Shown: positions 1 to 8,261 of the stretch, one piece after another
How positions within the stretch are numbered: position 1 is the stretch's first letter
Layout of the letters: each line of letters opens with the position of its first letter
Origin: Haloimpatiens lingqiaonensis
Lineage (GTDB): Bacteria > Bacillota > Clostridia > Clostridiales > Clostridiaceae
Reading direction: 5' to 3' (one strand)
Assembly (NCBI RefSeq): GCF_044502415.1
Contig: NZ_CP172402.1
DNA: 64,000 bases
The notes under the pieces: model-generated
The model's input: the letters and a program-made list of their open reading frames with translations, nothing else
The model's database searches: none
Told to the model about the DNA's origin: nothing
Made by a program: the position numbers and the translations under genes

Positions 1-281
1 AGAGAAAATAGCTGATTGGCCAGCTCCTTTGAAACTTCTAAAAGACTATTTTCTCCCCTTAAATACTCTTGAGATAAATCTTTTATTACGTTTCTATTTT
101 GTTTAAAAGAAGCATACTTTAGTTCCTCATCCTTAAACACCCTTTGAACGTGTTTTAATAAAAATTCATATATTTCATCATTTATAGTAAGTACACGCTC
201 ATTTAACAATGGCTCTTCCCCATTGTTATCCAATACATGTATTATGCCTTCATTTATGGCTATATCATTTACGTATTCCAT
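1..281 (-). CDS. Nucleoid-associated protein (NA37/YejK-like), 3' part outside window
   Basis: Reading the minus strand from the ATG at 281 gives an open frame of 93 codons that runs off the window edge. It starts MEYVNDIAINEGIIHVLDNN and continues with LLNERVLTINDEIYEFLLKH. This resembles the N-terminus of clostridial 37-kDa nucleoid-associated proteins (NdpA/YejK family), which bind DNA and are usually about 330-350 residues. A ribosome binding site (AAGGGTGG) sits just upstream of the ATG. The gene is divergent from truA. The function is inferred from the N-terminal pattern only, because the diagnostic C-terminal part is not in the window. Confidence 0.6.
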   Translation of the reverse strand, partial: MEYVNDIAINEGIIHVLDNNGEEPLLNERVLTINDEIYEFLLKHVQRVFKDEELKYASFKQNRNVIKDLSQEYLRGENSLLEVSKELANQLFS

Positions 282-416
282 ATTTACCACCCTTTTTCCT
301 ATTCTATTCTTAAAAAATAATAGCATAAGATTAGTATGTTTACAAACATGACTACTTAATCGTGAATTCTTCTTTTTTACTATTACTTTTTAAATTTTAA
401 ATTATAAATTTTTATT

Positions 417-463
417 ATATAATTGTATATTACAGATTACAGTGGTTTAATATACAATTATAT
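417..463. promoter_or_regulatory. 16-bp perfect inverted repeat in divergent promoter region
   Basis: Positions 417-432 (ATATAATTGTATATTA) are the exact reverse complement of 448-463, separated by a 15-nt spacer. The repeat lies in the 286-bp AT-rich gap between the divergent nucleoid-protein gene and truA. There is no T-run beside it, so a terminator is unlikely. An operator or a cruciform-forming site is possible. Nothing else stands out in this gap. Confidence 0.5.
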
Positions 464-567
464 GAAATAATATAATTTATACTATTTGTATTTATTATAT
501 TACGTGGTATATTGATGTAAATAACCACTGAGTATTATGATAAATTTATAAAAAAGGAGCAATTTAT

Positions 568-1305
568 ATGAGAAATATAAAATTAACTTTTCAATATGAC
601 GGAACCAAATATCAAGGATGGCAAAGACTTAGAAACACCCCAAACACTATACAGGAGAAAATGGAAAGCATTTTAAGCTTATTTACCAATGAAAATATTG
701 AACTAACATGTTCAGGCAGAACTGATGCAGGTGTTCATGCAGAAAATGCTGTTGCAAACTTTAAAACAAATTGCACTTCCTCTACAGAAGAAATTTTCCA
801 CTACTGCAATACATATATGCCAAAGGATATAGTGGTAAAAAAAGTAGATGAAGTAGATGAAAATTTTCATTCTAGATATAATGCAAAAGAAAAGATATAT
901 ACATACAAAATATGTAACAATACATTTCACAATGTATTTACAAGAAAATATTCTTATCATATCCCTACTAAACTAAATATAGATAAAATGAGAGAAGCTG
1001 CCTCTTTTTTAGTTGGAGAGCATGATTTTAAATCTTTCACAGCTTTAAAATCTAAAAAGAAATCCACCGTTAGGCAAATTTATTCTATCAATATAATCGA
1101 GGAAGATGGAAATATAGATATGGTTTTTCATGGAAATGGCTTTTTATACAAAATGGTAAGAATACTTGCTGGAACACTTATAGAGGTAGGCCTTAGTAAT
1201 ATAGAATCTGATTCCATACCCCATTTATTGTTCCTAAAGGATCGTAGTCAATCCGGCCCTACAGCTCCAGCTCATGGACTTTTTTTGACTAGGGTAGTTT
1301 ATTAG
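568..1305 (+). CDS. truA: tRNA pseudouridine(38-40) synthase TruA
   Basis: TruA isomerises uridines 38, 39 and 40 in the anticodon arm of many tRNAs. The 245-residue product has the usual family length. The catalytic motif GRTDAGVHA is visible near residues 50-58, with the nucleophilic aspartate at about 53, and the N-terminus shows the typical KLTFQYDGTKYQGWQ. The start at 568 follows AAAAAAGGAGCAATTTAT, a good binding site at normal spacing. It stands alone on the plus strand, divergent from the nucleoid protein. A weak hairpin (1328-1347) follows the stop. In many Clostridium genomes truA follows ecfT and precedes ribosomal genes; that context is absent here. Confidence 0.95.
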   Translation: MRNIKLTFQYDGTKYQGWQRLRNTPNTIQEKMESILSLFTNENIELTCSGRTDAGVHAENAVANFKTNCTSSTEEIFHYCNTYMPKDIVVKKVDEVDENFHSRYNAKEKIYTYKICNNTFHNVFTRKYSYHIPTKLNIDKMREAASFLVGEHDFKSFTALKSKKKSTVRQIYSINIIEEDGNIDMVFHGNGFLYKMVRILAGTLIEVGLSNIESDSIPHLLFLKDRSQSGPTAPAHGLFLTRVVY

Positions 1306-1433
1306 GGGCTAGGTGCTAGGGAAGGATAAAACTCATGAGGGAGTTTTAAGAAAATATAAATTCAAGAAATTCCATAGGAATTTCAACATTATTTGATATT
1401 TGATATTTCTATATTTTCGTTGGCTGCCGCCAA

Positions 1434-1567
1434 TAAACAGAGCTCTAACCTTCAAATGGAGTTTTTACTCCAACTGAAGGTTAGAGCTCGTTATCCAGGG
1501 ACGTAGCTGCCGTTATCTCCCACTTTATTAAAAGTGGGAGTGTTACGGCAGCTACGTCTCTGGATAA
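1434..1567 (+). repeat. Double-hairpin intergenic repeat, copy A1
   Basis: This is the most symmetrical of five related ~135-bp elements. Hairpin I pairs GAGCTCTAACCTTCA (1439-1453) with its complement ending at 1489. Hairpin II pairs ATCCAG...ACGTAGCTGCCGT with ACGGCAGCTACGT...CTGGAT and contains an inner CTCCCACTTT/AAAGTGGGAG stem. It lies in the 527-bp gap after truA. A smaller hairpin, GAAATTCC/GGAATTTC, sits at 1366-1384. Confidence 0.85.
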
Positions 1568-1569
1568 AA

Positions 1570-1760
1570 AATTTTTTAAGCCCCTAAAAAAAAGGTATAA
1601 CCTCTTCGTTTAATGAATCAGTTATACCTTTTCCACTATATCATTTATTCAATTAAAGATTTTCCGTAACGCAGTGGAGGAAAATCTTCCTTTCCTAGTA
1701 CCTAGCACCCAGTACCTAGTACCTAATCTTCTACTTCTTACTTAATTCTCAATTGTCAAT
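1570..1760. repeat. Mosaic intergenic repeat E1 plus low-complexity heptamers
   Basis: After copy A1 come a terminator-like hairpin (AAGGTATAAC...GTTATACCTT, about 1590-1632), then GATTTTCC(GTAACGCAGTGGA)GGAAAATC at 1660-1688, then short CTAGTAC/CTAGCAC repeats and TTACTTCTTACTTAATTC. The same order of pieces recurs at 46108-46340, and the GATTTTCC hairpin recurs again at 24230-24254. The hairpin may terminate the convergent coat gene or truA. The rest shows no coding potential. Confidence 0.6.
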
Positions 1761-1832
1761 TGTCACTTCGTACTTCCTCCACAAATTCCAATTTATCCAA
1801 TATTAGCACACTGTCTAACTAGCCCACTTAAG

Positions 1833-2111
1833 CTATTTTAGTGAATTCATCATTGTAGTGGATTTATTTTTTGCTTGTTGCACTTCATTGTCTTGAGCAT
1901 CCTTAGTTTGATACCATCCCTTTTGTCTCATGGCATCGTAAACTTTATATTGTATATCTTGTGTACGGCTAAAATTATCTACTAATACATTTCTTAAATT
2001 TGGGCATGATGATTCAGTTATTCCAGTGCCATACGCTGATATAACTTGTTTTTCTGTGGCAAGTATATCTTGCATTAATTCTTGCTCTGTAAATGATGGT
2101 TGATTTGTCAT
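1833..2111 (-). CDS. Spore coat protein, Coat_F family
   Basis: The 92-residue product is rich in Gln, Asn and Ser and carries the pattern EQELMQDILATEKQVISAYG, typical of small clostridial CotF-like coat proteins. These are structural proteins of the outer spore layers made in the mother cell. The ATG at 2111 follows AGAAAGGATGATACTAA, a good binding site. It lies 143 bp downstream of a second small coat-like gene on the same strand, so the two may share sporulation control, although I could not pick out a convincing sigma-E or sigma-K promoter by eye. Family assignment is by pattern recognition; the exact Bacillus counterpart is uncertain. Confidence 0.8.
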   Translation of the reverse strand: MTNQPSFTEQELMQDILATEKQVISAYGTGITESSCPNLRNVLVDNFSRTQDIQYKVYDAMRQKGWYQTKDAQDNEVQQAKNKSTTMMNSLK

Positions 2112-2254
2112 TTAGTATCATCCTTTCTTAATTTATATTTTTACATTTGAATACTTTTAATTACTTTCAATATATTTAAATCTACCAGTATTTAAATTAT
2201 ATTTTATGGGTATGTGATGTTTTTTAGGGAAATAGCTCTTGCTTATTTTAAAAT

Positions 2255-2470
2255 TTAGTTATGAGAATCTAAATAATTTTTTAGAGCTGTAAAGTTTGTT
2301 TTATGTGTTGCTGCGCCCTGCTGACAAACTTGCTTTAAGTTTGCATCTGTACAGTATTCAGCATATTGGCTACATTTTTTGTTCATTAAAGCTTCATATG
2401 CTAGCTGATCTTCTAGTGTTTTTAAATTTCTAGCGTCTAGTTGATTATTTCCTGGATTCATAGTATTCAT
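2255..2470 (-). CDS. Small spore-coat-associated protein
   Basis: This encodes about 71 residues with patterns LEDQLAYEALMNKKCSQYAE and a C-terminal helix-like stretch, similar in composition to the neighbouring CotF-type protein. It is probably a spore coat or spore-surface protein, and its frequent pairing with Coat_F genes supports this. The open frame extends to a GTG at 2479, but that codon abuts the AGGAGG binding site; the ATG at 2470 lies 9 nt after it and is the better start. The three cysteines near the middle could crosslink in the coat. No enzymatic motif is visible. Confidence 0.65.
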   Translation of the reverse strand: MNTMNPGNNQLDARNLKTLEDQLAYEALMNKKCSQYAEYCTDANLKQVCQQGAATHKTNFTALKNYLDSHN

Positions 2471-2609
2471 AAAATTCACCCTCCTATAAATTATTTGTAA
2501 CTACATTTATTATTGTTTCCTCAATGACTATAAATATTTGAAGTACTTAATTCAATTGTGGTTAATTTTTCACTATGATATAATATTTTAGTAATAAGGA
2601 GTGATTTTT

Positions 2610-3158
2610 TTGAAAGAAATGGAAATTAGAATTATAGAAATAGATGTAGATAGCATAAGAAGTAAATTACTTTCTTTAGGTTGCGCTAAAGTAAAGGAGG
2701 AAAATCAAACAAATTTAATATATGATTTTCCAGATAAAAAGCTTTTAAATAATAAAGGTTATGCTAGAATAAGAATTGTAGAAGATTTAATTAAAAATAA
2801 AATTACAAACTATATGACAGTAAAAAAATTATTAAGCTCAGAAAAGTATAAGGTAATGGAAGAAAATGAAACAGAAATTTTAAGTAGTGAAGAAGGTAAA
2901 AAAATTTTTGAATCTCTTGGCTTATGCCTAGTTCAAGGAATACAAAAATACAGAGAAAGCTATAAATTCAAAGACACTCTTATTGAAATAGATATTAATC
3001 AAAAGGATTTTTGTCCTTTTCCTTATATTGAAATCGAAAGCTGCCATGAAAATCAACTAAAGGAAGTAGTTCATCTTTTAGGATACGCTATGGAAGATAC
3101 TACTTCAAAAACTATATATGAAATATTAAAAGATAAAGGAGTTACAAAAGGATTATAA
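2610..3158 (+). CDS. CYTH domain protein (class IV cyclase / triphosphatase-like)
   Basis: CYTH proteins form an eight-stranded tunnel that binds triphosphorylated substrates with divalent metals; members are adenylate cyclases, thiamine triphosphatases or inorganic triphosphatases. The product of about 182 residues begins MKEMEIRII, where E-x-E-x-R is close to the CYTH signature ExExK. Further charged strands follow (YARIRIVED, TVKKLLSSEKYK, KYRESYKF, TLIEIDIN, YIEIES). The frame opens at GTG 2601, but this overlaps the AAGGAG site, so TTG 2610 is preferred; ATG 2619 is also possible. It overlaps the next gene by one base (TAATG), so they are translationally coupled. The substrate is unknown. 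Confidence 0.75.
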   Translation: MKEMEIRIIEIDVDSIRSKLLSLGCAKVKEENQTNLIYDFPDKKLLNNKGYARIRIVEDLIKNKITNYMTVKKLLSSEKYKVMEENETEILSSEEGKKIFESLGLCLVQGIQKYRESYKFKDTLIEIDINQKDFCPFPYIEIESCHENQLKEVVHLLGYAMEDTTSKTIYEILKDKGVTKGL

Positions 3159-4039
3159 TGTTTGGATATGTTACTCCATGCATTCCTGAGTTAAAGGTTA
3201 AGGAATATTATAAATTCAAAGCCTATTACTGTGGATTGTGTAAAAGCATTAAAAATAACTATGGAAATTTACCTAGATTTTCTTTAAATTACGATATGAC
3301 CTTTTTAGCTATACTTATTGATTCCCTAAGTAATAAGGATGCTTCATTTAAAAAATCCTTTTGCCCAGTTCATCCCTTAAAGAAAAATCTAGTAATGGAA
3401 GGCAATCCTGCGCTGGATTACGCTTCCTTTTGCAATGTAGTTTTATTTTATTACAAACTTTTAGATGATTTTAATGATGATAAAAATATAAAAAGCAAAA
3501 TACTAAGTACCTTTTTAGGACGTTATTTAAAAAATATACCTAAAGATCTTAGTGAAATTGAAACTTCCGTAGAAAATAAATTAAAAGAGCTTTATTTTTT
3601 AGAAAATTCAGCAGATAAATACAGCATTGATGAATATTCTCATGCTTTTGGTGATCTTACGGGATTTTTACTTGTAAATTATTTTAACAATGAAGATTTT
3701 GAGAATGATTTATACTGGTTAGGCTATAATTTAGGAAAATGGATATACATAATTGATGCCTTTGACGATTTAGAAGATGACATGAAAAAAAATAAATTTA
3801 ATCCTATAAATAAATATTTAAATGTTAATAACAGGCCTTTCGAAGAATTTTCTAAGGATATAGAAAATAGAATAGATTTTTCATTAGTTGCCTGTGCCAA
3901 TAACTGCCTTATGTATTTAAAAAAACTACCTATAAATAAAAACAATGATTTATTAGAAAATATATTAATGTTTGGTTTAATGGAAAAAATGGACAAAGTT
4001 TTTAAAAGGAGTGACCTTAATCATGAGCAATCCCTATGA
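3158..4039 (+). CDS. DUF5685 family protein
   Basis: The 293-residue protein starts MFGYVTPCIPELKVKEYYKF and has clustered cysteines near the N-terminus (C-G-L-C at about 25-28, FCPVHPL near 70, ASFCNV near 90), a pattern I associate with DUF5685. The function is unknown. The remainder is mostly helical and acidic (DAFDDLEDDMKKNKFNPINK), with a DxxDD-like cluster reminiscent of, but not proof of, prenyl-transferase folds. The ATG overlaps the upstream stop by one base and the 3' end overlaps the J-domain gene by 17 bases. These overlaps indicate a tight operon and probably a shared process. Confidence 0.7.
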   Translation: MFGYVTPCIPELKVKEYYKFKAYYCGLCKSIKNNYGNLPRFSLNYDMTFLAILIDSLSNKDASFKKSFCPVHPLKKNLVMEGNPALDYASFCNVVLFYYKLLDDFNDDKNIKSKILSTFLGRYLKNIPKDLSEIETSVENKLKELYFLENSADKYSIDEYSHAFGDLTGFLLVNYFNNEDFENDLYWLGYNLGKWIYIIDAFDDLEDDMKKNKFNPINKYLNVNNRPFEEFSKDIENRIDFSLVACANNCLMYLKKLPINKNNDLLENILMFGLMEKMDKVFKRSDLNHEQSL

Positions 4040-4652
4040 AGTTTTAGGAGTTAGTCAAAATTCTTCTATAGATGATATTAAAAGAGCTTATAGAGAGCTA
4101 GCTAAAAAATATCATCCAGATCAATATGAAAATAATCCCCTTAGGGAATTAGCAGAAACTAAAATGAGAGAAATCAATGAAGCCTATGATTATTTAATGA
4201 AAAATCATAATAATGCCTACAACAACAATACTTATAATAATAGCAACAATTACACAAATAATAGCTATGGAAATAATACTTATTCTGACAATATGGCATA
4301 TCAATACATAAGAATGGACATTCAAAATAATAATTTAAGAGAGGCAGAAGCTAAACTAAATAAAATTATGAATAGGGATGCTCAGTGGCATTACCTAATG
4401 GGTGTACTTTATATGAAAAAAGGCTGGTATGATCAGGGATTAACACACTTAACCAATGCATATAATTTAGAACCTAATAACCCTGAATACAGGGATGCTT
4501 ATAACCAACTACAAAGGATGAATAATTCTTATAGACAAAGCTATAGGACTCGAAATGATTCTGATAATGATATGTGCAAAATATGTGCTGGTCTTTATTG
4601 CGCTGACTGTCTATGTGAATGCTGTGGAGGAGATTTAATTTCTTGTTGTTAG
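4023..4652 (+). CDS. J-domain protein with C-terminal cysteine cluster
   Basis: The N-terminal 65 residues form a clear J domain (MSNPYEVLGVSQNSSIDDIK, then KKYHPDQY with HPD at 31-33), which stimulates the ATPase of DnaK-type chaperones. A low-complexity Asn/Tyr linker (about 70-95) leads to a TPR-like helical stretch (YLMGVLYMKKGWYDQGLTHL). The last 25 residues hold eight cysteines, including CKICAGLYC and CECCGG, which may bind metal. It lacks the DnaJ G/F and zinc-finger architecture, so it is not DnaJ itself. ATG 4023 has AAAGGAGTGA at good spacing; the upstream GTG at 4011 lies inside this site. It is the third gene of the operon. Confidence 0.85.
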   Translation: MSNPYEVLGVSQNSSIDDIKRAYRELAKKYHPDQYENNPLRELAETKMREINEAYDYLMKNHNNAYNNNTYNNSNNYTNNSYGNNTYSDNMAYQYIRMDIQNNNLREAEAKLNKIMNRDAQWHYLMGVLYMKKGWYDQGLTHLTNAYNLEPNNPEYRDAYNQLQRMNNSYRQSYRTRNDSDNDMCKICAGLYCADCLCECCGGDLISCC

Positions 4653-4664
4653 GAGATGGTTAAT

Positions 4665-5168
4665 ATGAATAAAGCCTCTTACACTGCCAAAGGTGGGCTA
4701 TTTGCTGCTTTAAGTATTTTACTTATTTACTTAAGCACTGTAATTCCTACTAATAGACTTCTTTTTCTCGGAGCTGCATCACTTATTATACCTTTGTGTA
4801 TATTAATGTTAGATCTTAAGTATGCCCTGCTTGTATACTTAGTTTCTTCCATAGTGAGCTTATGGCTCTTAGGTCCAAGAGGCACCGTAGTTATATATAT
4901 ACTATTCTTCGGATTATATGGAATAATAAAGTTTTATATTGAAAAACTACAAAAACTTCCGCTAGAAATTATGTTTAAACTTTTTACCTTTAATATTTTT
5001 TTAGTTATAATATACCTTATTTTAAAATTTATGTTTATAGATCAAATAGATGCTCGCTTTTATAACTATAAATATTTAGTATTTTTTGTTTCTCAATTTG
5101 TATTCTTATTTTATGACTACGTCCTTACTATATTTATAAGCTATTTAAAAAAACATTTTATCCGATGA
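4665..5168 (+). CDS. Integral membrane protein, unknown function
   Basis: About 167 residues, dominated by five hydrophobic segments (roughly 7-25, 29-50, 54-80, 95-120, 130-155) with a Lys-rich tail. I do not recognise a family. Weak resemblance in layout to small substrate-binding S components or DUF2232-like proteins is not enough to assign a role. ATG 4665 lies 9 nt after AGGAG; the in-frame ATG at 4656 is too close to that site. It is the last gene of the CYTH/DUF5685/J-domain operon. The stop codon TGA (5166-5168) lies inside the terminal sequence of repeat copy A2, so the repeat defines the protein's last residues. Confidence 0.6.
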   Translation: MNKASYTAKGGLFAALSILLIYLSTVIPTNRLLFLGAASLIIPLCILMLDLKYALLVYLVSSIVSLWLLGPRGTVVIYILFFGLYGIIKFYIEKLQKLPLEIMFKLFTFNIFLVIIYLILKFMFIDQIDARFYNYKYLVFFVSQFVFLFYDYVLTIFISYLKKHFIR

Positions 5169-5292
5169 CTACCTGCCGTAACACTCCCACTTCTAACAAA
5201 GTGGGAGTTAACGGCAGCTACGTCCCTGGATAACGATCTCTAACCTTCAGTTGGAGTTTTTTAACTCCATCTGAAGCTAAGAGCTCTGTTTA
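5159..5292 (-). repeat. Double-hairpin intergenic repeat, copy A2
   Basis: This matches copies A4 and A5 in inverse orientation: TCCGATGACTACCTGCCGT, a CTCCCACTT/AAGTGGGAG inner stem, GGCAGCTACGTCCCTGGATA, then the CTCTAACCTTCAGTTGGAG hairpin ending GAGCTCTGTTTAT. It overlaps the 3' end of the upstream membrane-protein gene and ends 23 bp before the leuS leader -35 box. Confidence 0.85.
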
Positions 5293-5315
5293 TAGGAAAA
5301 TTCAAATAATTACTA

Positions 5316-5343
5316 TTGACAATATTTGTTTTTTGTATATAAT
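5316..5343 (+). promoter_or_regulatory. Sigma-A promoter of the leuS T-box leader
   Basis: TTGACA at 5316-5321 and TATAAT at 5338-5343 are both exact consensus with a 16-bp spacer. Transcription would start near 5350 and run into the T-box leader. Confidence 0.8.
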
Positions 5344-5374
5344 ATGTTAGTAATATCTTTTTTAAATTTAATAT

Positions 5375-5600
5375 TTAAAGCATTGAAGAGGAGTAGTAGT
5401 ATTAGATGCATTTAAAGAGAGCTGTTGCTTGGTGCAAAACAGTAATGCTATAGTGTGAACTTGCCTCAGAGCATATCTGTTAAAAACAGATACGGTTAAA
5501 CCGTTATATTTTGAAGAGAGGTTTTATTTTACTAAAGCCTAAAAAGAGTGGTACCGCGGATAGATCTTTCGTCTCTTAATAGAGATGAAGGATTTTTTTA
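5375..5600 (+). ncRNA. T-box leader (leucine) of leuS
   Basis: The leader contains the T-box core AGAGTGGTACCGCGG at 5545-5559, which binds the uncharged tRNA acceptor end. A 13-bp terminator stem (5563-5575 with 5580-5592, one G-T pair at each of two places) with a T-run follows. The specifier loop carries GTGAA-CTT-GCCTCAGAG; the CTT at 5460-5462 is a leucine codon, matching the downstream leuS. Uncharged tRNA-Leu should stabilise the antiterminator and allow transcription of leuS. Confidence 0.93.
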
Positions 5601-5661
5601 TTTACAAAAATATAAATTTACTTATTATAAATAAAAAACTTGGAAGCAATAAAAATAAATT

Positions 5662-5711
5662 AGAAGGGAGAAGGTTAAGTTTCCCCAGGTTTTCTTAATC
5701 TGATATGTATA
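5662..5711 (+). promoter_or_regulatory. leuS ribosome binding site separated from start by a hairpin
   Basis: The only strong Shine-Dalgarno stretch (AGAAGGGAG, 5662-5670) is 34 nt from the leuS start at 5705. GGTTAAG (5673-5679) can pair with CTTAATC (5694-5700), seven pairs including one G-T, around a 14-nt loop. Folding this stem would leave about six unpaired bases between the ribosome site and the ATG, a normal spacing. This is inferred from pairing by eye. Confidence 0.5.
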
Positions 5712-8149
5712 TGAGCAATTACGGAACAATTATAGACCAAAAATGGCAAAAGAAATGGGAAGAATCTGGACTTTATAATTTTGATGAAAATAGTAATAAG
5801 CCAAAATTATATACATTAGAAATGTTTTCTTATCCTTCTGGAAGTAAGCTTCATGCTGGTCACTGGTTTAACTATGGTCCTGTGGATTCTTGGGCTAGAA
5901 TGAAGAGAATGCAAGGATATAATGTATTCCAACCTATGGGTTTTGATGCTTTTGGACTTCCAGCAGAAAACTATGCTATAAAAACTGGAATTCACCCAAA
6001 GGATTCTACTGATAAGAATATTGAGACTATGGAAAAACAATTAAGAGCTATGGGCGCTATGTTCAACTGGGATCATGAATTGGTAACTTGCAAACCTGAT
6101 TACTACAAATGGACTCAATGGGTTTTCTTAAAACTTTATGAAAAAGGATTAGCTTATAGAAAGAAAGCTCCTGTAAACTGGTGCCCTAGCTGTAATACTG
6201 TTCTAGCTAATGAGCAAGTTGTAGATGGCTGCTGCGAAAGATGTGATACAGAAGTTACTAAAAAAGACTTAACTCAATGGTTCTTTAAAATTACTAATTA
6301 TGCAGAAGAACTTTTGGAAAAATTAGATGATCTAGATTGGCCTGAAAGAACTAAAGCTATGCAAAAACATTGGATTGGAAAATCCACTGGTGCAGAAGTA
6401 AACTTTAAAGTAAAAGACAGCTCCATAGCTTTTGATGTTTTCACTACTAGAGCTGATACTTTATTTGGAGTTTCCTATGTGGTTTTAGCTCCTGAAAATC
6501 CTTTAGTAGATGAATTAACTAAGGAAGAATTTAAAGAAGCTGTTGAAGATTACAAAGCTGCAGCTAAAAAACAATCAGAAATAGAAAGACAATCCATAAC
6601 AAGAGAAAAAACTGGTGTATTTACTGGTTCTTACGCTATAAACCCTGTAAACGGCAAAGAAGTACCTGTTTGGGTAGGTGATTATGTACTTGCAACTTAT
6701 GGTACTGGAGCAGTTATGGCCGTTCCTGCTCATGATGAAAGAGACTTTGCTTTTGCTACAAAATACAATCTTCCAATAGTTAGGGTTATAGAAGGAGGAG
6801 AAGAACTTCCTTACACTGAATATGGAACTCTTGTAAATAGTGATGAATTTACTGGACTTAAATCTGAAGAAGCTAAAGAGGCTATAGTTAAAAAGCTTGA
6901 ATCCCTAAACTGTGGTTCTGGAAAAACTAATTATAGACTTAGAGATTGGCTTATATCAAGACAAAGATACTGGGGAGCTCCTATTCCTATAGTATACTGT
7001 GACAAATGTGGAACTGTAGCAATACCAGAAGAACAGCTTCCAGTAGAACTTCCATACAATGTAGAATTTGCTCCAGATGGAAAATCTCCATTGGCTAAGT
7101 GCGATGATTTTATAAACACTACTTGTCCTGTATGTGGAGGACCTGCAAAACGTGAAGCAGACACTTTAGATACTTTTGTTTGCTCTTCCTGGTACTTCTT
7201 AAGATATGTGGATAACAATAATTCTGAAAAGGCCTTTGACAGCGAAAAGGTTAATAAACTGCTACCAGTTGACATGTATGTAGGCGGTCCTGAACATGCT
7301 TGTATGCACCTTTTATATGCAAGATTTGTTACCAAAGCCTTAAGAGATATGGGTTACATTAATTTTGATGAGCCTTTTAAATCTTTAAAACACCAAGGAC
7401 TTATTCTTGGACCTGATGGACAAAAAATGAGTAAATCTAAGGGAAATACTATTTCTCCTGATGAATATATAAAGGAATTTGGCTCAGATGTATTTAGAAT
7501 GTACTTGATGTTTGGATTTGCCTATGAAGAAGGTGGAGCATGGAGTGATGAAGGAATAAAGGCTGTATCTAAATTTATAGACAGAATAGAAAGAACTCTT
7601 CAAAGTGCTATAGATAGAATTAATTCAAAAGAAAAAGTTAAAGACTCCATGGATAAAGAAGAAAAGGAACTTAACTATAGCAGACATTACGCTATAAAAA
7701 ATGTATCTGAGGATGCTGAAAAACTTCAATTTAACACTGCTATAGCAAGACTTATGGAATTCAATACTGCTTTGTCAAAATACTGCAGTGAAGAAATTAT
7801 AAATGCTGCTTTCTTAAAAGAAACAGTTGTAGATTTCATAAAATTAATATCTCCTTTTGCACCACATTTTGCAGAAGAACAATGGTCTTTAATAGGAAAA
7901 GATTTTTCAGTATTCAATGAACAATGGCCAGTATTTAATCCAGCTGCTTTAGTTAAAGATGAAATAGAAATAGCTATTCAAATAAATGGCAAAATTAAGT
8001 CTAAAATAAATATATCTTCTAGCTTAAATGAAGAGGCTATAAAAGAAGCTGCTTTAGATGATGAAAAAGTAAAAGAAAATCTAGAGGGCAAAGATGTGAA
8101 AAAAGTAATTGTAATTAAAGGTAGACTTGTTAATATAGTTGCGAAATAA
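5705..8149 (+). CDS. leuS: Leucyl-tRNA synthetase
   Basis: Class I enzyme that charges tRNA-Leu with leucine in the cytoplasm. The 814-residue length is normal for bacterial LeuRS. Visible elements in order: HAGH at about 50-53 (HIGH signature); a CxxC...CxxC zinc-like knuckle WCPSCNTVL...CCERC near 160-180; the CP1 editing domain with TTRADTLFGV and GTGAVMAVPAHDERD; KMSKSKGN near 575; and the C-terminal anticodon-binding helices. Control is by the leucine T-box upstream. The start is 5705 or 5711; an in-frame stop at 5696 excludes anything longer. The usual spacing to a ribosome site is missing unless an intervening hairpin folds. The gene appears complete. Confidence 0.97.
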   Translation: MYMSNYGTIIDQKWQKKWEESGLYNFDENSNKPKLYTLEMFSYPSGSKLHAGHWFNYGPVDSWARMKRMQGYNVFQPMGFDAFGLPAENYAIKTGIHPKDSTDKNIETMEKQLRAMGAMFNWDHELVTCKPDYYKWTQWVFLKLYEKGLAYRKKAPVNWCPSCNTVLANEQVVDGCCERCDTEVTKKDLTQWFFKITNYAEELLEKLDDLDWPERTKAMQKHWIGKSTGAEVNFKVKDSSIAFDVFTTRADTLFGVSYVVLAPENPLVDELTKEEFKEAVEDYKAAAKKQSEIERQSITREKTGVFTGSYAINPVNGKEVPVWVGDYVLATYGTGAVMAVPAHDERDFAFATKYNLPIVRVIEGGEELPYTEYGTLVNSDEFTGLKSEEAKEAIVKKLESLNCGSGKTNYRLRDWLISRQRYWGAPIPIVYCDKCGTVAIPEEQLPVELPYNVEFAPDGKSPLAKCDDFINTTCPVCGGPAKREADTLDTFVCSSWYFLRYVDNNNSEKAFDSEKVNKLLPVDMYVGGPEHACMHLLYARFVTKALRDMGYINFDEPFKSLKHQGLILGPDGQKMSKSKGNTISPDEYIKEFGSDVFRMYLMFGFAYEEGGAWSDEGIKAVSKFIDRIERTLQSAIDRINSKEKVKDSMDKEEKELNYSRHYAIKNVSEDAEKLQFNTAIARLMEFNTALSKYCSEEIINAAFLKETVVDFIKLISPFAPHFAEEQWSLIGKDFSVFNEQWPVFNPAALVKDEIEIAIQINGKIKSKINISSSLNEEAIKEAALDDEKVKENLEGKDVKKVIVIKGRLVNIVAK

Positions 8150-8261
8150 GTAAAAAGTAATAAGTAATAAGTAATAAAGGAAATCCCTAGTTTCTAGTGC
8201 CTAGTCCCCGATTATATTGTTGGGGATTGGAGACTGGAGATTAGGGATTAAATTTAATTCT

